Assembly: GCF_048544455.1 (NCBI RefSeq)
Contig: NC_133536.1
Span: 193,567,325-193,631,324, forward strand
Reading direction: 5' to 3'
Length of the DNA: 64,000 nt
DNA from: Silene latifolia
Lineage: Eukaryota > Streptophyta > Magnoliopsida > Caryophyllales > Caryophyllaceae
Shown here: piece after piece, positions 1 to 12,047 of the stretch
Layout: every line of letters starts with the position of its first letter
Position numbering within the stretch: position 1 is the stretch's first letter
The notes under the pieces: generated by a model
What the model was told of the DNA's origin: nothing
The model's input: only the letters and a program-made list of their open reading frames with translations
The model's database searches: none
Program-made: the position numbers and the translations under genes

Positions 1-70
1 GTAGGAAGCACCAAAGAATGTAGTTGAGATCAGGAGTTTCTTAGGTTTAGCAGGATATTACAGACGGTTC

Positions 71-1985
71 GTGAAAGATTTCTCCAAGATTGTTAGACCT
101 ATGACAGCTTTGATGAGGAAAGAGAACAGGTTTCGTTGGGATGAAAGTTATGAGACGGCATTCCAGACATTAAAGGAGCGTTTGACCACAGCTCCAATCT
201 TAGCATTGCCTGAAGGGAGTGAGAACTTTGAGGTTTATACAGATGCCTCAAAGAACGGGTTGGGATGTGTGTTGATGCAGAACGGTAAAGTGATTGCCTA
301 TGCTTCTAGCCAATTGAAGCCTTATAAGGAGAATTATCCTACACACGATCTGGAGTTGGGTGCAGTTGTGTTTGCTCTCAAGATTTGGAGACACTACCTT
401 TATGGGGCGACCTTTATGGTATTTTCAGATCACAAGAGTCTCAAGTACATCTTCACTCAAAAGGAGTTGAACATGAGACAGAGGAGGTGGATGGAGTTGA
501 TTGGTGATTATGACATGAATATTATCTACCATGAAGGGAAAGCCAATGTAGTTACAGATGCTTTGAGCAAAAAGAGTGTACATTCCTTGTGCACAGCCAT
601 ATCCTTGATGAGGTTGAGAGATGAGGTTGGGAAGTTTGGGATACATATGATCCAGAAAGGGGATGCCATGGGAGATTTGACAGTGCAGCCTGATCTATAT
701 GATGATATTTGAGGTAAACAGGGACAGCGTCTAGATTTTCTATTCATACAGACGGTAGTTTGAGGTTTGATGGTAGGTGGTGTGTCCCTAATGATGAGGA
801 GCTGAAAAAGACAATCATGACAGAGGCACATTGTACACCATATTCAGTACATCCAGGTGGTGACAAGCTATACAAGGATCTAAAGAAGACTTTCTGGTGG
901 CCTGAGATGAAGAAAGAAACAGCTGAGTTTGTGGCCCGTTGTTTGACATGTCATAGAGTTAAAGGGGAGCAGCGAAGACCACAAGGTAAGATTTAGTCTC
1001 TTGAGGTACCTGAGTGGAAGTGGGAGTCCATTTCTATGGATTTTATCGTGGGTTTGCCAAAGAGTCAGCAGGGTAACAACATGATATGGGTTATAGTGGA
1101 TCGACTGACTAAGTCAGCTCACTTTGTGCCAATGAAAGATACATGGACTAAGGCACAATTAGCTATGGCTTATCGGAAGAATGTGCTAAGGTTAAAGACA
1201 TAGTATCTGACAGAGATTTGAGGTTTATCTCAAGGTTTTGGAAAGAGTTGCAGGAGTCTTTGGGGACTACATTGAAGATGAGTACAGCATTTCATCCTGC
1301 GACAGATGGTCAAACAGAGAGGACAATCAAGACTCTTGAGGATATGTTACAAGCTTTTGTGATGGATTTTGGTGGTAGCTGGGAACAGAGGTTAGATTTG
1401 ATTGAGTTTTCTTACAACAACAGCTATCACACTAGCATTGGCATGGCGCCATTTGAGGCTTTATATGGGAGGAGATGTAGGAGTCCGATCTGTTGGGACG
1501 ACAGTGCTGAGGCAGTGGTTTTAGGACCAGAGATGGTACATGAGATGGTTGAGCAAATTAAGCTGATCAGGGAGAGGATGAGAGCGGCTCAGGATAGACA
1601 AAAGAGTTATGCAGATCTACATCGCAGGGATATAGAGTTTCAGGTTGGGGACAAGGTTCTTCTGAAAGTGTCTCCTATGCGTGGGGTCATGAGATTTGGG
1701 AAGAAATGCAAGCTGAGTCAGAAGTTCATAGGACCTTATGAGATCTTAGACCGGGTTGGAGAGGTTGCTTATCGTTTGGCCTTACCGTCTGCTTTGGATA
1801 GGGTACATAATGTGTTTCATTTGTCTCAGATACGGAAGTATGTGAGTGATCCGTCACATGTGTTAGAGGCAGAGGACATGGAGCTAGATGAGTCCTTGTC
1901 TTACCTTGAGGTGCCTAAGCAGATTCTTGACCGGAAGGTTAGGAAAACTAGAAATGGCGAAGAGTTTTTGCATCTTTTTATGTTT
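71..1985 (+). pseudogene. chromovirus pol remnant: RT end, RNase H, integrase, chromodomain-like tail
   Basis: Coding remnant of the element above. The RT end ([11 protein letters not shown]) is followed by an RNase H domain with [14 protein letters not shown] and a downstream SDHKSL. The integrase has an HHCC-type zinc motif (CTPYSVHPGGDKLYK ... CLTCHRVK), a core stretch ([17 protein letters not shown]) and a GPY/F tail. A final [17 protein letters not shown] resembles the start of a group I/II chromodomain, which in this family guides integration to heterochromatin. It is broken and is treated as a fossil. Confidence 0.85.
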
Positions 1986-2100
1986 TTTTGGTATAGTTAG
2001 TAGTGAGTTGTGTCGGGTTGAGTTTGGGTTGGTAGCATGTGTTGGAGTTTTGTGTTAAGTTTTGTTTTGGTTGTAGTATCGGGAGTGTGGTAGTATGTTT

Positions 2101-2155
2101 TTATTTTGTTGTAGTTTGAACTTCGGGGACGAAGTTCTTTTTAAGGAGGGAAGAC
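2101..2155 (+). other. stem-loop and polypurine tract before chromovirus 3' LTR
   Basis: An inverted repeat, GAACTTCG/CGAAGTTC, is followed by TTTTTAAGGAGGGAAGAC directly before the LTR start at 2156. The purine-rich run is the expected plus-strand primer. The same stem-loop plus purine run occurs in the minus-strand element at 6927-6968, showing that the two are related. Confidence 0.8.
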
Positions 2156-3514
2156 TGTAATACTACGGTTTTATGAGTCTATGGGTACTCTATCGAGTGG
2201 GCCTTACTCTGTCGAGTAAGGGTGTTTTGGTTTTAGAAACAGTGTTCTGCCTGTAGGGTACTCAATCGAGTAAGTGGCACTCGATCGAGTACGTTAGTTT
2301 CTCGATCGGGTAGGTCGGTTAACGGGTATTATTTTGACGGGTTTTGTTAATAACACGGATTAGTATATAATTCATACCGTCTTCTTTATTAAACAATTTT
2401 ACAAACCTAATAATCTTAAAAAGGAGATTGAAACTACGTTGTTCGCATCATCCGTGTTATTGACATATCCCGGAGCTTAGGAGGTCGGATTTCATCATTC
2501 TTTGCATCTTAGTGATCCTTGCGTCAAGGGTAAGATCTACAAACCAATTTTATAGCAATTACTTGACTTTGTTTAAACCTTAATTTGAGGGATTGGGGGT
2601 TTTTATGATTAGTTGTGCTAGTAGTAATTATGTGATTATGTGATAGGAGGAGGATTCGTAGTGAAGAGGTTTTGATTCAGCTGTTGAGATCGTCTGCTTG
2701 TGTTGCATTCCAGGTAGGGTTTCCCTACTCAGTATTAGTCACATAATGTGTTTTGTGTTGATTGTGATTGTTGTAAAGTATCATATTCATATTGTGACGG
2801 TTGTTGGATTTGGTTGTTGTTGATTGTTGTGATTGTATCTGTCTGTGTTCTTCGGGGTGCGTCCCTGGCTAAGTAGAGTCACTTGCGGGAGTGGCTTCAC
2901 GACCATGATTCGCCTTCTGTGGAACCCGCCACAGAAGGGATGTGCCCATTAATGGATTTGGGTTTATCGCTCGATGGAGATGAGCGGGGCTTAGGTGGGA
3001 ACGGCTGCGGTCCCCCACTGGCGGCGAGGAGTAACCTGTTGCGATGGGTACTCTGGCAGGGCTACACACTTTAGTGTGTAGTCAGTTTGAGGAGTTGGTG
3101 ATGGAGTTCGGGTTGATGTGACAATTGAGCTGTGTTGATTTCTGTTTTATTGTGATTAGTACTGACCCCGTCTTTGTTTTATAAAACTGTGGTGATCTAT
3201 TCGGGGATGGTGAGCAGTTGTTGAGCAGGTTTGATATGGTGCTTATGGGCTAGCTGGGATGAGTCATCACTTGCAGTTAGAAGAGTCTTCCGTTGTTGTC
3301 AGACATTTTGTTTAGTTATTAGGCTTTTGGTTTCTGGAGAACATATATTATACTTCTATCAGTTTGGTTTTGGATTGTAAACACTTAAACTTTATTACTA
3401 TTTAAATTATGTTTCGTTATTGTCTTTTGATTATCATTTCCTCGGCAAACCGAGATGGTGACGTTCTTTTACCTGAGTGGTCCTAGTAAGGCACTTGGAG
3501 TATGGGGTGTCACA
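2156..3514 (+). repeat. 3' LTR of the chromovirus, about 1.36 kb
   Basis: Starts TGTAATACTACGG just after the purine tract and ends GGGGTGTCACA. Near its start lie several degenerate 14-16 bp palindromes of the TACTCGATCGAGTA type (about 2190-2312). Its middle (about 2850-3070) closely resembles the LTR middle of the 4520-13392 element in reverse orientation, so the two elements belong to one broad LTR family. The exact 3' end could be 2 bases earlier. The target duplication cannot be tested because the other end is off-window. Confidence 0.85.
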
Positions 3515-4519
3515 GAAAGACCGGGGCACTATAGTAATCGGGACGCAAGTTGATGTCACCGTAGAGGTAGGTCCCGTCCTTCGGATGTCCGCCATCCGGA
3601 GCTAGATAGTATGAGGGGTGGAGGCCGGAGGGGTGCTTGTATTGGCGCCTCATAAAGTCATCATAGACCAGAAATTAACCAAGTGAGTGGTCATAGTAGA
3701 TGCGGTCCATGCATTATTGAAGGCCGAGCCGCTCACTAGCGGCGGTTGCCATACAAATATTCATGTCCTCCATGAAAGTGATGAGGTCGTTGTGGAGGGG
3801 AGGTGGTTGTTGCAGTTAGTGACTAGAGGACCCTTCCCCTTGTTGGAAAGGACCGGGGAAGAAAGGAGAGCTAGGCATAGCATACCGTAAAGTGGGTCTA
3901 GCGGGGACGGATTGGCGCTCACGCACATAAAGAAGGTTCGGGTTTTGTTGTTGGGCGACGGTAGGGTCTTCGAGATCTTCAATCTCAAGCAAATAATGTG
4001 GTGAATTTGGCACCACCCTCATCTTGTTAGGGTTAGGAAGAGCAATTGAATTTCTATCTACCCCGCTCACTCGAATTTGCCAATACTTTTGATGGTCATT
4101 GGGGTTGGTCTTGATCTAATTTAGAGTGTGTTGGATATAATCTTTGGTCAACATTTTTTGCCCCGTGATAAACCGCATCCCATCCAAATTAAGCTTGAGG
4201 ATGAGTCGTTTGGCAAGATGAGTGATGAGTCCACCCACCATAATGTGAGAGGATTGGCCCGGAGAGTTGCTTAGGCGGTGAAGGTGTAGGGCCAAATGAT
4301 GAGCAATGTTAATCTTGAAGGTAGTGGGGTTGGAACAAAGGTAAGACCCGAAAATTTCCAACTCCTCCGTTCGGAAGTTGTGATTCTCCTCACGGCCGAA
4401 AACAGTCCACCCCATGTACCGGTGCCAAATTCTGATGGCGGCATTATGGACCGTGTTAGCCGCTCTTTTAAAGCGAGGGTTATCGTCAAGACCGGTGATA
4501 GCCTTCCATAAGGCCCCAT
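3515..4519 (-). pseudogene. Athila third ORF, downstream half, and 3' non-coding tail
   Basis: From 4519 down to about 3800 the minus strand codes for sequence such as AIRIWHRYMGWTVFGREENH and NIAHHLALHLHRLSNS, resembling the downstream part of ATHILA ORF-1 proteins. The upstream half lies at 13863-13393, on the far side of the inserted element. The remaining 3515-3800 shows no recognisable domain. The protein's role is not settled; it is sometimes called an envelope-like ORF because of its place after pol. Fossil, broken. Confidence 0.7.
4515..4519. repeat. target site duplication, left (CCCAT)
   Basis: Five bases before the TGTAACACC terminus. The right partner at 13393-13397 reads CCAAT (4 of 5 identical). 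Joining the flanks restores the continuity of the Athila third ORF, which supports this boundary. Confidence 0.65.
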
Positions 4520-6926
4520 TGTAACACCCCCAAATACCGAGGAGCCTTAACCAGACCTTCCTTAGCATTTAAGGGCATTACCATCTCGGTTGCCCGAGGT
4601 AAGTAATCATCAAAAGTCGATAAAACAACGATTATAGTTAAATTTACAAGGGTTACAACCAACTAACAAAATAAAGATACAACTCGCCAGCTACACGCTA
4701 TCACTATTAGAACTCGTGAAGACTCATCCCCGCCAGGACTCCAGCTATCAACCACATCAACACCTGCTAAGACTGACTGCTCACCATAAGGGATCACGGC
4801 AGACACATAAACAAACAAGACAACCACACAAGGTCAGTAACTGAGACAAGACTCAACATAAACCAACAACAATTGCCAACACAATATAAACATAACCAGT
4901 CACACACAATCACACCCACTCCAATCATTCTCCGTCACCGACTGTCCACTGGACCAGCCTTGCCAGTGGGGGATCGCAGCCGTTCCCACCTAAGCCCCGC
5001 TCATCATACCGAGCGATAACCCTGTCCCATTAATGTGCACATCCCCTCCCATGGCGGGTTCCACGGAGGGCGAAACTAGGGCGTGAAGCCACTCCCGCAA
5101 GTGACTCCACTCAGCCGAGGACGCACCTCGAGAACCAGAGATAATCAATCACAGACAGCTGCAATACAACAACAACCAATAAACTGCATACACCAACCGA
5201 TTACCGCATACACTCTGCCACACAAACACAACAATAACACAACAACCACGACACAACAACCACGATACAACAACCGACACACTAGACCATCCACGGAAAC
5301 TGAGTAGGCGAACCTACCTTTAAGCGACTGCAACGATTCCAGGCCCATACACGCAATACCCAGCAATCAAGCAACACCTATATACACAACACAATCATCT
5401 ATTACTACCAAACTAACCCTAACTGAAAAGACAAAGATACGGGTTATGATGACGACATACCTACAAGAGGAGTGTAGGGTAATATCCGTATAAGACCCTT
5501 TAAATTTAAGGATTATAACGCAAATTTACATGTGAATTATAGTCATAAAACAAAATACAAGAGAAACGATAAAAGGTAAAGAATCAACCTCGGGTCCTTG
5601 CAAATTTGGCCTAAGAACAGAAATCAAAGTAGATTTCCTCCTAATCGTTGCACCCAAGACCGTCTGAGACTATGCCCCTTGTGCTAGAAAGTACTCTCTG
5701 ATTGACTTGCAATATTGAGAGAGTTTTGTGAGGTTTTCTGATGTGAGATCTAGGTTTCAGAGAGAATTTCCCCGAAACCCTAGTTTCTGTGCAAATGAAT
5801 TCGCTTAGGTCAAAAGGAGAGAAACTCTCCTTTTTGTTCCATTCGGTCGACCAAACCGTGGGTTAGGGAGGAAGTGGGCTTTCCACTTTCTCCTTATTTT
5901 AACTCGTGGTTTGACTCGAAATTGCTAAAATGTATATGACGGGTTTTCAATTATAAATCGTCATCGGTTATCGGTTATTTAACTTATCAACTAGTAACAT
6001 GACTCAGTCGATATATTAATACATGTCCGACAAAGACAATATTGTATAATTAAATAAATTCAATATACATTAATTAAATATAAATCGTTTATATTTAATT
6101 TACGAATTAACCGCTTAATTCGTCTTAGCCATTATTATTTAATCCGTATTAAATAATTATCTCAACATCGCGTTTGACTAATTACTAGTCAATAACTCGA
6201 CTAATCGGTTAGTCATATTAGGCATCAACATGACTGTATTTTCATACCGTCACATCTCTCAAACGTATCCTATAGGTGTGACTTTTAGGGACCAGTTTAT
6301 CACCGCCATCTGTATGACAATAACGTCAAACTTATCTAGCAAGCCAACCGTTATTGATAAACGTGGACTAACTGATTTTGATACCAAAGTATGCCCTTTG
6401 ATCCTTTTAGAGATTTTATATGTTGTTGCACTAACTGTGAGGACACCAACCCCAACAAGCTCCCACTTGTCCGTACAAGTGTATGTGCAATAACGTTATC
6501 CGCACTAACTGGAGGACACAGCTCCAACAAGGAGACCTGGCAAAGGACCGCTACCCGACTCAAGCTATGCTCTCCTAAGGCACAAGGACCTTCAAAGGCT
6601 TCCATGGAGGTTGTATGGTGAAGGGAAGGGAAAGAGGCGACCTAAAGATCTGAAGAAATGAGGCGGAAATGATTTGCGGTTTTAACAAAACACGATTATA
6701 AACCCTCGCTGAAAAGACGCTACTCGATCGAGTGGCCCACCTACTCGATCGAGTGGCCCCTACTCGATCGAGTATCCAAGCTACTCGATCGAGTAGCCTC
6801 TACTCTATCGAGTACCACCCACAACTCAAAACACAGGATAACTTTGGTACGCACTTCTAAGGACTATTACTGCTCCTAAGGTCGATCAACGCTGGTCAAC
6901 GGGTCTCTAAAAGGGCGGGTATTACA
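4520..6926 (-). repeat. 3' LTR of the non-autonomous element, interrupted by a Copia solo LTR
   Basis: On the plus strand it runs from TGTAACACCCCCAAATACC to GGGCGGGTATTACA. It aligns with 12048-13392 along its full length except for 5473-6529 plus one 5-bp duplication. CTCGATCGAG palindromes occur at 6718-6812. Confidence 0.9.
5473..6529 (-). mobile_element. solo LTR of the Copia family seen at 28182-37011
   Basis: Starts TGTAGGGTAATATCC and ends GCTCCAACA, flanked by a perfect 5-bp duplication AGGAG (5468-5472, 6530-6534). It closely matches the LTRs of the complete Copia element, but it is about 70 bp longer at its right end. That extra part includes what is the purine-tract region outside the LTR in the complete copy. 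It is a recombination remnant of a whole insertion. Confidence 0.9.
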
Positions 6927-6968
6927 GTCTTCCCCTCTTAAAAAGAACTTCGTCCCCGAAGTTCAACT
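6927..6968 (-). other. polypurine tract and conserved stem-loop
   Basis: On the minus strand GAACTTCGGGGACGAAGTTC is followed by TTTTTAAGAGGGGAAGAC and then the LTR. This is nearly the same as at 2120-2155 in the chromovirus. A second copy lies at 7483-7520. Confidence 0.8.
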
Positions 6969-8440
6969 CACCTACCCCAAAGCACAAGATACGGAAACAA
7001 AACGACACCACTACTCTTCCTACATAGGTCACTACTCCCCGGAAACACTATCCTCCATGTCATCATCATCAACAGTCTAATGCTCCATATAGATAGACTT
7101 CTACAAGCTACCACTTAAAATACCAACCTCACAACATGGACCAACACAACCAGCAACTACACTGCTGCTCACAACTCTTAGCCACGCACTATGAGGTAAC
7201 ACTTTCACTAATAACAACCATTAACACGAAACATGTCACATTAACACAACTATGTTATCCAACGATACGGTTATATTCCAACACATGACATCCTAACTAT
7301 CTCTTTATGACCGTCTCTTAAGCACACTATTCAACTTTTAACTTTAACATACAAATCACTCAACGAACAAGTGAAAACAATTATAGTTTCGTACAAGAAA
7401 TGTAACCGAAGTAATAGAAAACATTACAAACAAATAACCAAATGATTGCAATATCGGCCTTTTTATTTTGCAACATTACTCTTCCCCTCTAAAAAGGAAC
7501 TTCGTCCCCGAAGTTCACCACCGAATTACTACACATATAACGTAAAACTTACCTCTTGACATGTATCCAACCCATATGATTTGTTATTGACATTACTCAT
7601 TACTCATACCACCATTAATTCATAAAAACATATGCAACTTTATTCGAATATCTAGCCACAATCACGAATGCATGTATATATCATTTGTATAAGTATATGG
7701 AAAGGCACAACTCCGGTGAAATATAATTAGTAGACATTACGGATGTAAAATGAATGCAATAAGAACCACTACCACTTGTACTGTTCGTTACGAATACGCA
7801 TCCAAAACCCAAACACGACTTCCAACATATGAAACATGTTACTAAACATAAACAACCATATTAAACAACGAAACATGTAACTATATAACCATTAAAACAA
7901 TTTTAATTAACCAAAAGTTCCTGTAACAGTGCTACTCGATCGAGTATATAGGGTACTCGATCGAGTGCCGCTACTCGATCGAGTATCTCGGCTACTCGAT
8001 CGAGTAGTCTGAGATCAGAATACTCCATCCTTGTCACACCTGCAGCTACTCGACCGATTGTGGGGCACTCTTTCGAGTGGCCACAGGTCAAAACCTTAGA
8101 AATTTCCTGTCATAACCCCATATATATATAATACGTCACATAAGCGCGAGTCGGGATGACAACCCGACCCCTAAAATCCTGAAAACAAGTTTAAACCAAG
8201 CAAATTCGGCCTTATGGCCATCCATACGAACCAAAGTAAAAGTACTAACTAACAACGACCACTATCATCCAACACAACCAAACCATAAACAAAGAGAAGA
8301 AAAAGGAGTATCACTCTTGCTGCTGCTGCTGCTCATCCATCATCTCATCTCCAGCACCATCTCCTCCCGAGGTGCCTGCTCCTGATGACCCAAGACCCGC
8401 ATCAACCCCTGCTCTAGCGCTTGGACTCCCATACCATGGG
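6969..8440 (-). other. 3' non-coding interior of the non-autonomous element
   Basis: No ORF with recognisable features. It holds a second stem-loop plus purine-tract copy (7483-7520) and, at 7932-8072, about six palindromes of the TACTCGATCGAGTA type. The rest is AT-rich sequence in which I see nothing further. Confidence 0.6.
7483..7520 (-). repeat. duplicated purine tract and stem-loop
   Basis: The plus strand reads CTTCCCCTCTAAAAAGG then AACTTCGTCCCCGAAGTT. This repeats 6929-6967 with a few changes, about 550 bp further inside the element. Confidence 0.75.
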
Positions 8441-8441
8441 G

Positions 8442-9902
8442 TCAGACCACCGAAGGCAAAGGACTGAGGTGTCCCTCATGCTGCCATGTCCACTCCATAG
8501 GAGTGGAAAACCCCACTATAGTCTCCAACTCCACTCCACCACACTGGATGTGGTCCTCGGTCCTAATACCCTGAGCATACGCCATCTCATGCATGTTCCT
8601 GAGTGTCAAAGTAGATGACACTCTCTCTGCCAAGTAGCTCGAACGCGTCTCTAGGGTATCGAGGTAGGGGTAACAAGGAAAAGGGTGCTGCTGTGGTGCT
8701 GCTGGTTGTGGTCTGGTCTCAGATGTCCTCTCCCTCACACGACGAGGTCCTCTCCCCAAACTGGGCCTATCCTCCGCCGCTCTCACGTTCTCCCCCTTCT
8801 TCGGCTCAGGCATCACCCGAAGGATCGTGTCGTCAATGAGGTATGTCTGCAACTATCGAGGTGCATCCTCCTCCTCCTCATCAGAATCAACCGCATCCAT
8901 GGGCTCAGTCGGTGGAAGGTGCTCAGGAGCTGGGATCCTCATCCAGCTCATACCTCACACCATCCACGCTAGGCTACCATCCTCCAAGGTTCTCAACCAT
9001 TTCAGGTCGAGGTAGTAGTCTCTGTCCATGGTAGGCACCGGTGTGGATTGGGGAACGTACTAAGAATAAGCCTCAAAGGAGGCTAGCTTTTCAGCTAACC
9101 GGGTGGCAAGAGCACCACAACTCAAGTACCGAGTGGTAGAAGTAGCCATCAAAGCAAGGCTAGCACAGACCATGGCAGGAGCATTAAAGACCACCCTCTC
9201 CGTCCGCTCCGGGTTAAGATAAGACATCAAAAGCAACAACTCGTGATTGTTCAGCTTACTCATATCCGGCCTCTCATAAAGAAGATTCGATATAGATCGA
9301 AGGAAGATCCTCAAAGTGACATGTTGAACATCGTTAATCAACATGTTACTGGAGGTGGGAGCTGACTTTCCAGACAAACAAGGCATAAGGCGGCAAACCC
9401 CGCACTCAGATGGAATCTCGCTAATGGAATCCTTGGGAGGCTTGGCCAACCAAAGGTGAGAAGCAAAGAGGTCCATGGTCAACACGAAACTCGTGTTCAT
9501 AAGACGGAACTCAACAGACTGTGCAGCTGCCTCGTATTTAAACGAGCTCATGAACTTCAAGGTCAGAAAAGGATAGGTATGCTTCCTCAAATGATACAGC
9601 CCCGTGAACCCCAAGGTCTCAAAGATATGACGGACATCCGTCTCAATCCCCAGGTCATCAAGAAGTGTGGTGTCCACACAACGGGTGGGTCTCATCTTGC
9701 GTTTCTGCAACGCTACAAATCTCTCTCTCTGTTTGAAGTCCACAAAGACTACCGAAGGATACTCGGGTACAGACGGTACGACCGGTCCGCTACCCTCCCC
9801 AATTTCGGGATGAGAAGCCCTTCCCCTCTTACTTTGACGGGTCCCCAGGTTCAGTCTCGGCATCTGTTTCAGCATACAATTTACACATACTTGCATAGGC
9901 AC
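8442..9902 (-). pseudogene. ATHILA ORF-1-like gene carried inside the non-autonomous element
   Basis: The 280-residue reading frame 9902-9060 has the pattern TRCVDTTLLDDLGI, IFETLGFTGL, YPFLTLKFMSSF and VEFRLMNTSFVLTMDLFASH. This matches, position by position in character, the third ORF of the neighbouring Athila element (TRFIDRQSMRELGL, LTWEFLSSL, LHFRLMNKDYSLTLPTFASH). A proline- and charge-rich continuation follows to about 8442. This gene type belongs to Athila elements, whereas the LTRs here are chromovirus-like, so it looks like captured cargo. Its function is unknown. Fossil, broken. Confidence 0.72.
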
Positions 9903-12032
9903 TTAAAACATGTAATTTACACACATTGAAAATTGAATAACCATCTATGTACACAATTTCACCAACCAATTCCCAAATTATATATAAATTCAGTTCATAG
10001 CATTTCAGACGATCTCTATAGCTGTGAAAATTTTAGCATGGATAACATGATTTACTCGACTAGTTCAACTGTCAAGACACGGTTCAAATACTACTCCAGA
10101 TATACTTGAAAATATGTGAAACATTCATGTATGCTCATAGAAGGACAATTAAGTACACACCATCACCGATATTCAACATTATGAGCAAACTTCTCAATTA
10201 AATAGTCAGGCGGTCTCTACAGCTGTATCAATTTGACATATTTAGAAAAATTTACATCACCACTACTATATTAAAGGTTTAACTCTTACATACATCTTCA
10301 TATCCAACACAAAATCTCAGTTATAGAGAGCGAATTTCAATTTGGGGCACTTTTAAGACGGAGTTTTAAGGCAAATTTTAAGGTGAAAATCACAAAATTC
10401 AACTTTCAACATGATTTATGCAACATATGCTACTCAATTTCATCATTCAACATGTAGGAAACACCCAAAAATCAATTTGATTTCACAAACCCTAGAAAAA
10501 TTCGTCCCCAAATTTGCAATTTCTATTCTACTTTTAGCACAATAAACATTAATAATCATGGAAGGGAATCATGTGAATCACATTACAACAATTACAAGCA
10601 ACTTTTTGTCCACATGAATCGAAATTTCAGATTATTCTATCATTCCAATAGATTCTAGGTGATGAAAACATGAAAATAGGGAAGAAATTCATACCTTGAT
10701 CGAATAGGAGGTGAAAGAACGAATTAAAGCAAAGAAAACTACCCAAATTAATCACCCCAACACAAAGATATAAGAGTTTTTGAGAGGTTTAGGAGCTTAG
10801 GGTTTCGAATTATGAAGAAAGAATAGGAAGAATGAGAAGGAATAAGGGTTTTAAGAAACCCGTAAAAGCCACTGTACTGTAGCCTACTCGATCGAGTGCC
10901 TAGGGTACTCGATCGAGTGCCCTCTACTCGATCGAGTAGGTGCTATTTCGTCGAGTATCCGCAGAAAATTCCTACATCTCGACGTCATAGCTTCCTAACT
11001 AGATCGAGTGAGGTCTACTCGGTCTAGTAAGCACTCACACTCGGTCAAGTAAGGTTGAGTACACAGTCAGAGTTACAAAACTAACTGAAGATTCCTGCAA
11101 AACAATATCACGTGTCGATTCCAAACCAAGTTCGGAGATCGTCACTGGTCATCGTGCTCACTCATATATTATCATTACTACTCAAAAAATATATATCACA
11201 CGGTTTCATCAGATAGAATTCATATCGCATTACGCTACAACAAACCTCACACAACATGGTTTACCTACTACGAGTCATCCGTATACGCAATTATGGCATT
11301 GTATCATGTCTACACTCGTCTTACCACATTGCTAGCAAACTTATACTTACGTTAATCAAAACACATGATTAACGATAGATTCTCCATACGTCATCCAAGC
11401 GCATTACTATCATGATCAAGTTTCAACATAAACAAATTATTCTACACAAATAAATCACCACACAGCGAAAACTTTCAACCATTTAAACATTACATACACC
11501 CATTACTATATTGATAATTCTCATACTATAACTCAACACTTCTTTAGCTATAACTGTTATGGCCACTGTAAGACCTATAAACTCGTATAGGATAACCCTT
11601 ACTATCAGCCTGAAACGAACACCAACATTACCACATTTCGTATCACAGTACACTTCTCTACCCCTTTTCACACACTTCTAACACATAGACCCTTTTAGGT
11701 TTCTCATTATCATCACATATACTCACTAATTTTACCAAAACTTCACCATACACGATCCGGATGTAACTATCATGCCTATATCAACTTCAACAAAGACTCA
11801 ACCACAGGTAGTTCCAACGTAATCAACGTACACATTAAGCACATACTTATGGATTCCACATTCCCATACCCAGTGACTGGCTTAAGTACAATGGGGCTAA
11901 GATTTTGAAATGAGGGCGCCTACTCACCCAACATCTAGCATCAGCTGGGGCTCCCATTACACATACACCAGGTTCATTTTATTAGACCCTCTACGTTCAT
12001 TAGGTTCATTTGTTACAGGTTCCAAAATCGTC
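9903..12032 (-). other. 5' leader of the non-autonomous element
   Basis: A long AT-rich leader between the PBS and the ORF. At 10885-11048 it carries another cluster of CTCGATCGAG palindromes (perfect and degenerate). Nothing else is recognised. Confidence 0.6.
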
Positions 12033-12044
12033 GCTCTGATACCA
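12033..12044 (-). other. primer binding site, initiator tRNA-Met
   Basis: The minus strand reads TGGTATCAGAGC, the standard plant iMet primer site, three bases inside the LTR end at 12048. Confidence 0.9.
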
Positions 12045-12047
12045 CTT

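Larger units (their letters stand above)
1..3514 (+). mobile_element. Ty3/Gypsy chromovirus (Tekay/Del-like), 3' part, enters from left edge
   Basis: Only the 3' part of this element is in the window: the end of reverse transcriptase, RNase H, integrase with a GPY/F-type tail, a short chromodomain-like stretch, a purine tract and the 3' LTR. Its 5' LTR, PBS, gag and protease lie off the left edge. The right boundary is where the LTR ends in a TG...CA-type terminus at about 3514. Sequence resumes there as part of the surrounding minus-strand Athila-like element, so this copy was inserted into that element. The element is broken, with a few breaks in pol. Chromovirus assignment rests on the integrase C-terminus ([19 protein letters not shown]) and on the GAACTTCG...CGAAGTTC stem-loop before the purine tract. 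Confidence 0.9.

Noticed and set aside
5083-5307. Frame rich in Q, T and N in the LTR
   Set aside because: Low-complexity ACAACAA sequence inside an LTR; no start context or conservation with the partner LTR frame.
9456-9929. 157-residue plus-strand frame
   Set aside because: Antisense shadow of the ATHILA ORF-1-like gene, whose conserved pattern is on the minus strand.
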